Below, one piece after another: positions 16,928-25,406 of a DNA stretch of 64,000 nt (position 1 is its first letter; the number at the start of each line of letters is the position of its first letter). Source of the stretch: Actinomadura spongiicola (GTDB lineage: Bacteria > Actinomycetota > Actinomycetes > Streptosporangiales > Streptosporangiaceae); the NCBI RefSeq assembly GCF_003432485.1, contig NZ_QVNQ01000010.1:239548-303547 (forward strand), read 5' to 3'. Made by a program: the position numbers and the translations under genes. The notes under the pieces are model-generated. The model was not told where the DNA came from. It saw only the letters and a program-made list of their open reading frames with translations, and did not search any database.

Positions 16928-18873
16928 CGGCCCGGCTCCCGCCGCGCGCCGCCCGAAGCCGGCAGGACGCCGGTCTCCCGTCCCGCGTCCACGAAGATCT
17001 GGGCGGCGAGGGCCAGGTCCTCGGGCGTGTGCTCGGACGTCACGCTCACCCGCAGCCGGGCGTCGCCGAGCGGCACGCCGGGGAACACCACCGTCTGGCA
17101 GAAGAGGCCGCGGGCGCGGACCGCCCGGCCCATCTCCATCGCCCGGCGCTCGTCCCCGATGACGATGGGCAGGATCGCGCTGCGCGTGTTCTCCAGGTCG
17201 AACCCGGCGTCGGTGAGGTCCGCGTGCAGCCGGCGGATGTTCGACCAAAGCTGCGCGAGCCGTTCGGGCTCCTCCTCCATGACGTCGATCGCCGCGATCA
17301 GCCCGGCGGCCAGACCGGCGGGGATCGTCGCCGCGAAGACGTAGGAGTTGGAGTAGAAGCGCAGGTACTCGACGACCTCCTCGTCGCCGACGACGAATCC
17401 GCCCATGCCGGCGAGGGCCTTGCTCATGGTGCCGAGTTCCAGGTCGACCTCGTCCTTGAGCCCGAAGTGCTCGGCGGTGCCGGAGCCGCGCTCGCCGAGG
17501 ACGCCCGTCGCGTGCGCGTCGTCGACCATGACCCGGGCGCCGTACCGCCGCGCCAGACGGACGATCTCCGGCAGGTCGCACACGTCCCCGTGCATGCTGA
17601 ACACGCCGTCGGTGATGATCAGCTTGCCGCCGCGGACGGTCTCCGCGCAGCGCTCCAGCACCCGTTCCAACGCGCGCATGTCGTTGTGGCCGTAGATCTT
17701 CCGGACGCCGCCGGACAGCTTGCAGCCGTCCACGATGCTCATGTGGTTGAGCTTGTCCACGATCACCGCGTCATGGGTTCCGACCAGCGCCGACACCGCG
17801 CCGAGGTTGGCGGCGTAGCCACCGGGATAGACGATGCAGGCCTGCCGTCCCTTGAATCTGGCGAGGCGGTGTTCCAGTTCCTTGTGCAGGTGGTTGGTGC
17901 CGCCGATGATGCGGCAGCCCGTGTTCGTCGCCCCGTAGGCGCGGGTCGCGTCGCAGACGGCGTCGATGACCCGCGGGTGGTTCGCGAGCCCGAGGTAGTT
18001 GTTCGAGGCGAACATGAGGAACTCGCGGGTCCGGCCGGTCAGCTCGTCGTGGATCCGGGCGCGGTTGACGCACCGGGACCGCAGCGGCATCCCGTACCAG
18101 TAGAGGTGTTCGGCCTCGCGTCCACGCAGGTAGGACGTGAAGCTCCGCGCCTTGGAGAACAGGTCGGGGTCGCGGTCGTCGATGAAGTCGCGCATGGACC
18201 GGTCGTCCCAGGACGTGCTCGGCTCCGGTCGGGCCGGGTCCAGCTCGCCCACCGCGAGTTCGCGCGGCTCGGGAGCCTCGGTGACCGGGTCCGGGGCGGC
18301 CGGTTCCGTCGGGGGCCGCGACGTGCCGGAGCCGGCGCGGTGGGCTTCGAGTTCCGTGACGAGTTCGCGCAGGGTGGGCACCGTGAGTTTGGACGCCAGG
18401 CCCTCCGGCAGCCCCAGTTCGTCCGCGGCGTCGCTGATGATGGAGGCGAGCACCACCGAGTCGATGCCCAGCTCGCTCTCCAGTTCGGCGTCCAGGTCGA
18501 GCTGGTCACGCCGGTACTGGGTGTGCCGCATCGCGACCGTGAGGACGACCTCGTCCAGCCGCGGTTCGTCGCCCGCGCCGCCGTTCACGACCGCGTTCAC
18601 GGGCGCGGCGGGCGCCCGCGTCGCGTGCGCCACCGCCTCGATCAGGTCCTGCGGGGTCGCCACGTCGCGGGGCAGCCGCACGTCCGGGCCGAAGTGGTCC
18701 CGGACGTCCGCCAGGATGGCGTCGAGCGTGGTCGCGTCGACCCCGAGCTCCCCTTCGAGGTGGCTCTCCGGTCGTAACCGCGACGGGTCGTACAGCGTGT
18801 TCGAAGCGATGATCTCCAGCACCCGCCGCCGGACCGAGACCACGGTCTGGGCGCCGTCCGCAAGTTCGGTCAT
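16924..18873 (-). CDS. redN: RedN/PigH-like ACP-ACP-alpha-oxoamine synthase
   Basis: 649 residues. Two carrier-protein folds at about 12-85 and 105-175 precede a PLP-dependent alpha-oxoamine synthase (KAPA synthase family) at 245-640. ACP2 has the phosphopantetheine serine (LGIDS, Ser139). ACP1 reads GVDAT, with Ala47 where Ser is expected. The PLP lysine is Lys485 in GTMSKAL. PigH/RedN decarboxylatively condense the pyrrolyl-beta-ketoacyl chain with serine to give the precursor of hydroxy-bipyrrole methanol. Family members normally have two functional ACPs, so the missing Ser is notable. The gene overlaps redM and redO by 4 bases each. Confidence 0.86.
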   Translation of the reverse strand: MTELADGAQTVVSVRRRVLEIIASNTLYDPSRLRPESHLEGELGVDATTLDAILADVRDHFGPDVRLPRDVATPQDLIEAVAHATRAPAAPVNAVVNGGAGDEPRLDEVVLTVAMRHTQYRRDQLDLDAELESELGIDSVVLASIISDAADELGLPEGLASKLTVPTLRELVTELEAHRAGSGTSRPPTEPAAPDPVTEAPEPRELAVGELDPARPEPSTSWDDRSMRDFIDDRDPDLFSKARSFTSYLRGREAEHLYWYGMPLRSRCVNRARIHDELTGRTREFLMFASNNYLGLANHPRVIDAVCDATRAYGATNTGCRIIGGTNHLHKELEHRLARFKGRQACIVYPGGYAANLGAVSALVGTHDAVIVDKLNHMSIVDGCKLSGGVRKIYGHNDMRALERVLERCAETVRGGKLIITDGVFSMHGDVCDLPEIVRLARRYGARVMVDDAHATGVLGERGSGTAEHFGLKDEVDLELGTMSKALAGMGGFVVGDEEVVEYLRFYSNSYVFAATIPAGLAAGLIAAIDVMEEEPERLAQLWSNIRRLHADLTDAGFDLENTRSAILPIVIGDERRAMEMGRAVRARGLFCQTVVFPGVPLGDARLRVSVTSEHTPEDLALAAQIFVDAGRETGVLPASGGARREPGR

Positions 18874-19130
18874 CGGAGGCTCTTCTCCTCCCGGTCCAGC
18901 CGGTCGACCAGCGCGGTGATCGCGTCGACCGAGCCGAAGTTCGCGGGCGTGATCTCCTGGAGCGGGACGGTGACGCCGAACTCCCCCTGCACCGCGTGCA
19001 CCAGGTCGAAGATCGCGGCAGAGTCGATGATGTTCAGCTCGATGAGCGGGGTGTCGGCGCGCAGGCCGTCGGCGTCCCCGTCCAGCAGGGCGTCGGCGAT
19101 GTATCCGATGAGGAAGTCCGCCGGGGTCAC
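18870..19130 (-). CDS. redO: RedO/PigG-like prolyl carrier protein
   Basis: 86 residues, a carrier-protein fold with the attachment serine in NIIDSAAI near residue 37. The pattern around it (ADTPLIEL before, VTVPLQEITPANF after) resembles dedicated pyrrole-2-carboxyl carrier proteins such as PltL more than fatty-acid ACPs. RedO carries L-proline, which RedW oxidises to pyrrole-2-carboxylate. RedW is not in this window. ATGA-type overlaps on both sides tie it to the operon. Confidence 0.78.
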   Translation of the reverse strand: MTPADFLIGYIADALLDGDADGLRADTPLIELNIIDSAAIFDLVHAVQGEFGVTVPLQEITPANFGSVDAITALVDRLDREEKSLR

Positions 19131-19378
19131 GGTGAGGCCGCCGTCGCGATCCGCCGCTCGATCAGCTCGGCCGCGCGGCCGATGGTGTCCGAGGGCGAGA
19201 CCAGGTCCTCGCCGAGGTCGGCGCCGGCGAACTCGGACTGGGCCACCAGCAGCAGCTCGACCAGGAACAGCGAGTCCACCTCGAGGTCCTCGAAGGTCAC
19301 GTCCGGTGCCACGGCGGCCCGGTCCACTTCGAAGCGGTTCACCAGCAGGCCGACCAAGCGGTCGTACACGTCACTCAC
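19127..19378 (-). CDS. redQ: Acyl carrier protein, probably RedQ-like
   Basis: 83 residues, carrier protein with the phosphopantetheine motif LEVDSLFLVEL. This is the first gene of the minus-strand red operon. The GTG start at 19378 is preceded by a GGGGGAA ribosome-binding site. In S. coelicolor, RedQ is the ACP on which RedP and RedR build dodecanoate. Position before redO fits, but redP, which normally lies between redQ and redO, is absent here. It could instead be an extra ACP serving RedX or RedN. Confidence 0.65.
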   Translation of the reverse strand: MSDVYDRLVGLLVNRFEVDRAAVAPDVTFEDLEVDSLFLVELLLVAQSEFAGADLGEDLVSPSDTIGRAAELIERRIATAASP

Positions 19379-20022
19379 GACTTCCCCCTATGCCATTGAT
19401 GGACGGTGGAGAACGGCGGACGCTCAGACTGTGGTGCACCACGCTGACGACGACGCTGACGAACCACTGACCGGGCGGCCGGGAGGGCGAGCACCGAGAT
19501 CAACGGGTGCGTCCGGCTCGGGGAAAGTCGGTGTCCATGGCGACACCAAGATCAAAAGGCCCCGCGGGCGGTCGGTCACGGGCCAATGCGAGCGGCTCGT
19601 TGATCACTTACGTCACGACCGGCGATCAATCGCGGGCCTCGAAATCGTGCCGCGGGCGCGCCGCGGACCGGCGGTGATTCACGGACCGTCTCGACACCGA
19701 ATCCATTGGGCGCGGTCGGCGAGGTCGGCATGGCGTCCGCGTCCGAGTCCGCTGACCTGGAGAAGTACCCCATCGTTGATCATTTATGCGGCCGAATAGG
19801 CCGCCGGTCATCCGGTTGCCGCCTTAGGCCAGATTCGCCACCAACAAGTCACCATCACCACAAAGCAGGGCAGTCATGCCATCATGCCTAGAGATGCCAT
19901 CGACTCCGAACGCATACCGTAACTAGCGCGACTACTCACAGTAATAACCCGCTATCTGGCTGAAGTTTCAACGATCGAGCTCCTGTTCCCGCCACCGGAC
20001 GTCCAAGACCAGAAACAGTTTC
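19379..20022. promoter_or_regulatory. Divergent control region between red operon and redZ-like gene
   Basis: About 640 bases without a convincing gene. It is clearly more AT-rich than the flanking coding DNA, especially 19840-20020. It must hold the promoter of the leftward red operon and that of the rightward RedZ-like regulator. I could not place -35/-10 pairs with confidence. A direct repeat of the type CGCTGACGA lies near 19449-19463. Confidence 0.5.
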
Positions 20023-20763
20023 ATGACGGGGGATTACGATTTCGCCATGGAGAGTTCCGCTGACGCCAGGTTTACATATCTCGACGCCATAAAGAACATA
20101 TCCACAGAACAGCGTCTGCTGCTGTGCTGTGAAAAGCCGATCTACGCCGCCAGTTTCTCGGCACTGCTGGAGGGCACGGCGGGTATCAAGGTCATCGGGC
20201 ACACCGTCGGGGAACGCGTGCTCCAGGACGCCGCGGAACTCGGGCCGGACATCACGCTCGTCGTCTACCCCGCCCTCACGATCATCTCCCACCAGCGTGA
20301 ACTCATGGAGTTGGCCGAACTGTCCAAGGTGATGCTCCTCGCCGAGCCGGAGAACGCCCACCGGTCCATGGAGGCGATCGCCCTCGGCGTCCGCGCCGTC
20401 CTGTCCCTGGACGCCTCGGCGGATCAGCTGGTCCACGCCTTACGCCTGGTGGCCGGCGGCACCGTGCTCATCCCGGAGGCCGCCCGCCCCACGATCCTCT
20501 CCCGCTACGCCTCTTCCACGGCCGATGAGGAACCCTGCTTGGCGGCCAACCTCACCGCCCGCGAGAAGGAGGTGATCCTGCTGCTGCGGCGAGGGGCCTC
20601 CAACGTCGAGATCGCCCAGCAGCTGTCGATCTCGATCACGACGGTACGGACCCATGTGCACAACGTCCTGAAGAAACTCGGTGTGCGGACGCGGGGCCAG
20701 GCGGTCGCGGTGACCTACGAAAGCGGCTTCACCGCGCAGCTGCGCTCGGCGACCCCGGAATAG
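20023..20763 (+). CDS. redZ: RedZ-like atypical response regulator, LuxR/NarL type
   Basis: About 246 residues; a second possible start is ATG at 20047, which gives 238. The C-terminal 65 residues are a LuxR-type helix-turn-helix (LTAREKEVILLLRRGASNVE, then TTVRTHVHNVLKKLG). The N-terminal part has a receiver-like fold, but the acidic pair is replaced by CCEKP and the phospho-acceptor strand reads ITLVVYP with no Asp, so phosphorylation control is unlikely. S. coelicolor RedZ is just such an orphan atypical regulator of prodiginine synthesis and carries a TTA codon. This gene has an in-frame TTA at 20440. It is divergent from the red operon and probably activates it. Confidence 0.8.
   Translation: MTGDYDFAMESSADARFTYLDAIKNISTEQRLLLCCEKPIYAASFSALLEGTAGIKVIGHTVGERVLQDAAELGPDITLVVYPALTIISHQRELMELAELSKVMLLAEPENAHRSMEAIALGVRAVLSLDASADQLVHALRLVAGGTVLIPEAARPTILSRYASSTADEEPCLAANLTAREKEVILLLRRGASNVEIAQQLSISITTVRTHVHNVLKKLGVRTRGQAVAVTYESGFTAQLRSATPE
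20440..20442 (+). promoter_or_regulatory. In-frame TTA leucine codon (bldA-type control point)
   Basis: Codon 140 of the RedZ-like frame (Leu in VHALRLVAGG) is TTA. In high-GC streptomycetes and relatives this codon is rare and is read by the bldA tRNA, which is made late in growth. TTA in redZ is the known route by which bldA controls prodiginine synthesis in S. coelicolor. The codon is seen directly; the control is an inference. Confidence 0.75.
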
Positions 20764-20870
20764 GAGGAACACCGCCGGTCCGCCCCGTCCGGATCCGGCC
20801 GCCATCCGGATCGTCCCGCCGAACGAATGGGTGGGAAAGGTCCTGTTCGCGAGCCGGGAGGAGACCGGAG

Positions 20871-22049
20871 ATGGACGGGCTTTTCAAGCTCCTCTTGGAC
20901 CGGGTGGACGCGAACGCGCGCCGGGCCGTGGACGTCTACACCAGCGAGCTTCCCGATTTCCGTTCGGTGGCGAAGGACGGGCGAGCCCGCGCGGCGATGC
21001 TGGAGTTCGCGGTGACGTTGCGGCGGCGCGAAGCCGAACTGGCCGCCGACGCGGCGCCCTTCACCGAACAGGACCTGGGAATGCTGACGGCCTTCGGTGA
21101 GCAACGCGGAAGGCAGGGCGTCTCGCTGGAGTCGCGGGAGCGCGTCCTCAACCTGCATGACGTGCTCACCCTGCGGGAGATCCACGAGGCGGCCGGGCTG
21201 GACGAGGTCGCGCACGTGACGGAGATGATCGGCTGGCTTCCCGTCAACGGGCTGGCCGGTCAGCGCGCCTACACCCGGGGTTTCCTGAGCGGGCACAAGC
21301 GCTCACAGCCTTTCGTCAAACGCGTCGAGGACCTCGCGGCGACGCTGCTCGCGGACACGTCCGTGGCGCCCGGCCTCGCCGAGGACCTCGGTATCCGGCT
21401 CGCCGACCGGTACGTGGTCACGGTCGTGCGGGTCTCCGGTGGTCCGTTGCCGAAACGGCGTGAAGAGATCGTCGGGACCCTGCTGAAGAGCCACCGGGTG
21501 CCGATGACCTGGCGCCGTCCCGAAGAGTTGGTGGCGGTCCTGCCCTGCGGCGACGTGGGAAGCGCGGAGGCCGTGGAGGCCATGGAGGAACGCGCGCTGG
21601 GCCTCGTCCGCGACTTCGCGGAGATGCTCGGACGGCCGTGCGCGGCCGGGGCGACCACGGGACGGGTCCGGGCCCTGGGTGACGCGGTCGCGCTGGCGCG
21701 CCGGATCAGCCGTGTCGCGCCCGTCGACACCATGCCGCGCCGCCTGCACGGCGTGACCGACGTGTTCGTCGAACTGGGCGTCGTGGAAATGCCGCAGGTC
21801 GACAAGCGGTTGCGTGTTCTCGCGCAGCGGCTCGCGAGCGGCCCCGACCTGGTCGCCACCCTGGACGCCTACTACCGGCACGACATGAACCGTCTGCACA
21901 CGGCCGGCGCGCTGCGTATCCATCCGAGGACCCTGGACTACCGGTTCCGCCGCGTCCGGGAGCTCGTCGGAATGGACCCCGGTTCACGCGACGGTGTGCG
22001 GGTGCTCAGCGCCGTGGTGACGCTCGTGCTCGCCGGACGCTGGAGCTGA
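20871..22049 (+). CDS. PucR/CdaR-family transcriptional regulator
   Basis: 392 residues with a strong ribosome-binding site GGGAGGAG before ATG 20871. The C-terminal 60 residues form the PucR-type helix-turn-helix (LDAYYRHDMN, ALRIHPRTLDYRFRRVRELV). A GGDEF-like degenerate central domain is at about 175-280, and the N-terminal 150 residues are helical. It lies 107 bases after the redZ-like gene on the same strand, and its 3' end overlaps the opposing radical SAM gene by 112 bases. It may belong to the prodiginine cluster border or act on the peptide locus. The ligand is unknown. Confidence 0.8.
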   Translation: MDGLFKLLLDRVDANARRAVDVYTSELPDFRSVAKDGRARAAMLEFAVTLRRREAELAADAAPFTEQDLGMLTAFGEQRGRQGVSLESRERVLNLHDVLTLREIHEAAGLDEVAHVTEMIGWLPVNGLAGQRAYTRGFLSGHKRSQPFVKRVEDLAATLLADTSVAPGLAEDLGIRLADRYVVTVVRVSGGPLPKRREEIVGTLLKSHRVPMTWRRPEELVAVLPCGDVGSAEAVEAMEERALGLVRDFAEMLGRPCAAGATTGRVRALGDAVALARRISRVAPVDTMPRRLHGVTDVFVELGVVEMPQVDKRLRVLAQRLASGPDLVATLDAYYRHDMNRLHTAGALRIHPRTLDYRFRRVRELVGMDPGSRDGVRVLSAVVTLVLAGRWS

Positions 22050-23383
22050 TCCGCGCCGCGCAGGCCGAGCCGGAGACCGTACCGCGTGAGCTGCATCGGC
22101 AGGGTGACCTTCGTGGTCGGGCAGGCCGGTTTGCCCTCCCCCCACAGCAATGGGCAGGCGCCGCCGCAGATGGGGAAGATGGCGCAGCTCGGGCAGTACG
22201 CGTTCGTGTCGCCGAGCAGGTTCTTGTTCCAGTCGTCGTAGCGCCCTTCGGGCCTCAGTTCGGCGGACTGTGCGAGCATCACATGCCCGATCGCGGTGTT
22301 CTCGCGTCCGGGAACCAGTGGCTGCTCGGTGCAACTGTGCAATTGCCCTTCGGGCGCGATGACCTCGGCGCGCCTGTTCACGGCGACGCAGACCATGTGC
22401 CGACGTTTGATCGGCAGATCACCGGCCCGGAGGCCGTGGGCGGCGTAGGCGTCGAGCCAGTCGCGTTCGATGTCGATCGCGTCGCGGCGCGCGATCGCGT
22501 AGTCGGAGACGTCGTTCCCCCATTCCCGGACGGGCGTCGCGTAGAAACTCACGCGGGGATCGGCGAGACCGGCGTCCCGCATCTCGCGGGCGAACCGCGT
22601 GTGCCTGTCCTGGTTGGCCCGGCTGACGTTCGTGCGAATGCTGAACTGGAGGCCCGGAAGGTTTTCCTCGTCGCAGGCCTGCCGGATCACGGTCGTGATA
22701 TGGCGGAAACTGCCCCGCCCGCTCTTGAGAGGTCGTTGGGCATCGTGCGACTCGGCATCGCCGTCGAGCGTGATCTCGAAATGCGTCACCCGGCAGTCGT
22801 GGTACAGCCGCCGGATCTTCTCCAGGGTGAGCAATGATCCGTTGGTCACCATCTTGGCCGTATATGGTTTTCCCGCCTCGACGCAGGCCGGGATCACGGT
22901 GGCGGAGATGTCGAGGATCTGCGCGTACCCCATCATGGGTTCGGCGCCGAACCAGCAGACGCCCAGCCCACTGGTGGACGAATCCTCGGCGGCCGCGACC
23001 AACCGCCGTTTGATCGCGTCACGATGCTGCTCGCGCTTCGGCAGCCTGAAGTGTTTCTGCCCGCAGTATCCGCAGCCCATGTTGCAGTACGCCGCGGGCA
23101 TGAGCACGAACATGCGGTCGGTGAGCCGCGCTAGATGGGCCCGGTTCTGCTCGACCACCTCGCTGAACTCGTCCCGGGAGTCCGCCACGATCAGGTCGGC
23201 GGCGGCGAGTTCGGTCCGTTCGGCGTCCGACAGCAGGGCGGGCCGGTCGACCAGCCTTTGCAGGACGTCGTCGGCCAGAACGTAAACCTGTTCCGACGCG
23301 GTGTGCAGCGCTACGCGCACGAAATTCCCGTTGACGTCGAGCAGTGCCTCGTCCGATACCACCAGAAACTGGCTCGCGTGCAT
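21938..23383 (-). CDS. Radical SAM/SPASM peptide maturase
   Basis: 481 residues from ATG 23383, chosen because AGGGAG lies 5 bases upstream. A longer frame upstream runs over the precursor gene and is not likely to be used. The [4Fe-4S]-SAM motif is CNMGCGYC (Cys100, 104, 107). The C-terminal SPASM region has further cysteines in HSCTEQ, YCPSC, FPICGGAC and PAC, enough for auxiliary clusters. Residues 1-95 look like a peptide-recognition segment. It follows the Cys-rich precursor gene by 66 bases, so it should install radical-based crosslinks on that peptide. The last 37 residues are read from DNA that also encodes the end of the opposing PucR-type gene. Confidence 0.85.
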   Translation of the reverse strand: MHASQFLVVSDEALLDVNGNFVRVALHTASEQVYVLADDVLQRLVDRPALLSDAERTELAAADLIVADSRDEFSEVVEQNRAHLARLTDRMFVLMPAAYCNMGCGYCGQKHFRLPKREQHRDAIKRRLVAAAEDSSTSGLGVCWFGAEPMMGYAQILDISATVIPACVEAGKPYTAKMVTNGSLLTLEKIRRLYHDCRVTHFEITLDGDAESHDAQRPLKSGRGSFRHITTVIRQACDEENLPGLQFSIRTNVSRANQDRHTRFAREMRDAGLADPRVSFYATPVREWGNDVSDYAIARRDAIDIERDWLDAYAAHGLRAGDLPIKRRHMVCVAVNRRAEVIAPEGQLHSCTEQPLVPGRENTAIGHVMLAQSAELRPEGRYDDWNKNLLGDTNAYCPSCAIFPICGGACPLLWGEGKPACPTTKVTLPMQLTRYGLRLGLRGADQLQRPASTSVTTALSTRTPSREPGSIPTSSRTRRNR

Positions 23384-23448
23384 GGCTACTCCCTGGGTGA
23401 AATGGACGGTGGGGCGCGGCCTGGCGACATCCGCGCCCCACCGAGAAT

Positions 23449-23679
23449 TCAGCAGCAGCCGAAGTTGGTCTGCTGGCTGTTCTGACAGCAACTCACATTG
23501 GACGTGTAAGCGTCCGAGGCGGCGTCAGGCGTGACATTGGTGAGCACGGCCGAACCGGCATTGTCGACCGTTTCCGCGCTCGCCGCGCCCGCGGTCGCCA
23601 GACCACCCAGGGTCAGTGTCCCGGCCACCGCCGCCGTCGCCGCGACTCGCTTGACGAGATGCTTGCCGTTTCCCTTCAT
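23449..23679 (-). CDS. Candidate RiPP precursor with Sec-like leader and paired-Cys core
   Basis: 76 residues from ATG 23679, with GAGG 9 bases upstream. The N-terminus (MKGNGKHLVKRVAATAAVAG, then a hydrophobic stretch ending GAASA) looks like a Sec signal peptide with cleavage near residue 35. A short acidic, Ala/Asn/Thr-rich spacer leads to the C-terminal SNVSCCQNSQQTNFGCC, where all four cysteines sit as two CC pairs at the very end. The radical SAM/SPASM gene follows directly. I do not recognise the family. Alternatives are a sactipeptide- or ranthipeptide-like product, a cysteine-crosslinked secreted peptide, or a metal-binding peptide. Confidence 0.75.
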   Translation of the reverse strand: MKGNGKHLVKRVAATAAVAGTLTLGGLATAGAASAETVDNAGSAVLTNVTPDAASDAYTSNVSCCQNSQQTNFGCC

Positions 23680-24043
23680 GGGTACCTCACATCCTTTTCC
23701 GTGCCGCAGTGTTCCGCGACATCGTGTCAAGGAGGAAACAGCGATATCTACGTGATTCCGCATAGTTTTCGGCCACGCCGCCAAGGCCGATTTGTCACTT
23801 CGCGTGATCCGTCCTTCCGGGGCACGGGTCGTCCTCGATGCCCGCGGCGGCGGCTCCCGCCACCGCCGCGCACGCGTCCACGAACATCCCGGGCGGCACT
23901 GGCTGGTCGTTCTGGCAGCTCACCGAGGCGGCGACCATTCCGGAGATTCCGAGCCGCACGTGGACGAGAACGTCTTCGTCCGCGACTACGCCGAAGGGTC
24001 GATTCCGGCGACCGGAGTGCGGCGCAGGTGGAAAAATCCTTAC
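23680..24043. promoter_or_regulatory. Upstream region of precursor gene; nothing else supported
   Basis: About 360 bases. For leftward transcription into the precursor gene there is a perfect TTGACA at 23725-23730 (minus strand), but no good -10 box at 17-18 bases. The opposite half precedes the DUF4259-type gene. Open frames here overlap each other and show no domain. Confidence 0.35.
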
Positions 24044-24460
24044 ATGGGAACTTGGGATATCGGGCCCTTCGATAATGATCACGCGTCCGACTTCGCCATC
24101 GACCTGGACGAAGCGCCGGCCGAGCAGCACGCTGAACTGATCGCCCGCGCGTTGAACGCGGTGATGCCGCCGGACGGCGACACCGGTAGCCGATCCGCCG
24201 ATCCCGCCGTCGCCGCCGCGGCGGTGGTCGCGGCACAGCTCCCGGGTGGGCCGCCCACCGACCCGATCTCCGGTCCGGGGAAGCCGGTGCCGCCCCTGCC
24301 CCGTGAACTGGTGCCCTTGGCCATCAGCGCGCTCGATCGAGTCGTCGCGGCCGACTCCGAAGTAAGGCAACTGTGGAGCGAGAGTCCGAACGGACATCTT
24401 TGGGAAGAGGAGATCGCTCGGCTCCGAGCCGTTATGGCCGCCGGCAACTCGGACGGGTAG
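24044..24460 (+). CDS. DUF4259-type protein
   Basis: 138 residues from ATG 24044. It begins MGTWDIGPFDNDHASDFAID, the typical opening of DUF4259 proteins, which are short acidic helical proteins of unknown function common in actinobacteria. The remainder is helical with a Pro-rich loop in the middle. It has no visible catalytic motif and no signal peptide. It stands alone between the peptide locus and the leftward conflict-type operon, so context says little. Confidence 0.7.
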   Translation: MGTWDIGPFDNDHASDFAIDLDEAPAEQHAELIARALNAVMPPDGDTGSRSADPAVAAAAVVAAQLPGGPPTDPISGPGKPVPPLPRELVPLAISALDRVVAADSEVRQLWSESPNGHLWEEEIARLRAVMAAGNSDG

Positions 24461-24495
24461 TGCGTTTCGGCTCGGTGGGACGAGTGCGCCGGGGC

Positions 24496-25389
24496 CTAGA
24501 TCAGGCTTGTGGGTTTGCGGGTGGTGGCGTGTTCGGTGTCGCTCGCGCGGAGTGCGTCACGGATCGCCGTGTCGGCCTTGCGGAGTTGTTCCTCCATCTC
24601 GGTCAGGGCGGTCTGGACGTGCTTCAGTCCTGATCCCTTGACGAGCGGGCCGATTCCGAGGGCGGCGCACAGTTCCCGGTCGGCACTGCGGTGCGCCTCG
24701 ATGTGCGGGAGTTTCTGGTCGGCGATGGACTCCAGCTCGGCGAACTCGGCCCGCAGCGTCTCCAGGTCGGACTCCAGCGCGGCGACCCGGCCGCGTTGCG
24801 CGGCCAGCCGGTCCTCGGCGGACGCGATCTGCTCGGTGAGCCGCTCGGCCCGTTCGACGGTGTCGCGGGTCGCGGTGTCGAGTTCCGACAGCCGGAGCGC
24901 GGACCGCACGCCGATCGCCTGGCCCGCCTCGGCCAACTCCCGTTCGGCGTCCCGGACGTCGGACAGCGCGGCCTCGCGACGGTCGAGGTCGGACGTCGCG
25001 GCGCGCAGGGTTTCGACCTCGTCCTTCAACGCCTCCAGGCGGCGTACCTCCGCCAGGCGCGTGGTGAGTTCCGCGTGCCGGGTCCGAACGGTTTCGAGTT
25101 CGGCGAGGGCGGGTTTCAGTTCGGCGAGAAGGTTCTCGGTCTCGATGAGCTCCGCGCGGTGCTTCTCCAGGTCGGCCCAGGTCGCGGAGAGTTTGGCGGT
25201 CACGGCGGGGCCGAAGTCTCCGCCGTCGAGACGGGCCCGGCCGGTGGCGAGCAGCCGGGGCAGGTCGGTGAGGGCCTTGTTCAGCTCGCTGACGAAGCGC
25301 AGCCCGGCGGCGCGGTCGCCGTCCGGTCCGGCCTCGTCGGCGAGTTCGGAGATGAGCCTGCCGAGGGTGCGCATCCGTTCGCCGTTCAC
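24496..25389 (-). CDS. Coiled-coil protein, last gene of the first NTPase operon
   Basis: 297 residues from GTG 25389. Almost the whole protein from 60 to 235 shows heptad patterns rich in Leu, Glu, Arg and Ala, so a long coiled coil is likely. The N-terminal 55 residues and a C-terminal 60-residue part (LCAALGIGPLVKGSGLKHVQ) look globular. No enzymatic motif is seen. It starts 17 bases after the Hsp70-like gene. It could be a scaffold or nucleotide-exchange-like partner for that protein; this is inference. Confidence 0.65.
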   Translation of the reverse strand: MNGERMRTLGRLISELADEAGPDGDRAAGLRFVSELNKALTDLPRLLATGRARLDGGDFGPAVTAKLSATWADLEKHRAELIETENLLAELKPALAELETVRTRHAELTTRLAEVRRLEALKDEVETLRAATSDLDRREAALSDVRDAERELAEAGQAIGVRSALRLSELDTATRDTVERAERLTEQIASAEDRLAAQRGRVAALESDLETLRAEFAELESIADQKLPHIEAHRSADRELCAALGIGPLVKGSGLKHVQTALTEMEEQLRKADTAIRDALRASDTEHATTRKPTSLI

Positions 25390-25406
25390 GGGTCAGGCGG
25401 GTCCCT

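Noticed and set aside
23795..24397. Minus-strand frame opposite the DUF4259-type gene
   Set aside because: It overlaps a recognisable DUF4259 start on the other strand and has no domain of its own.
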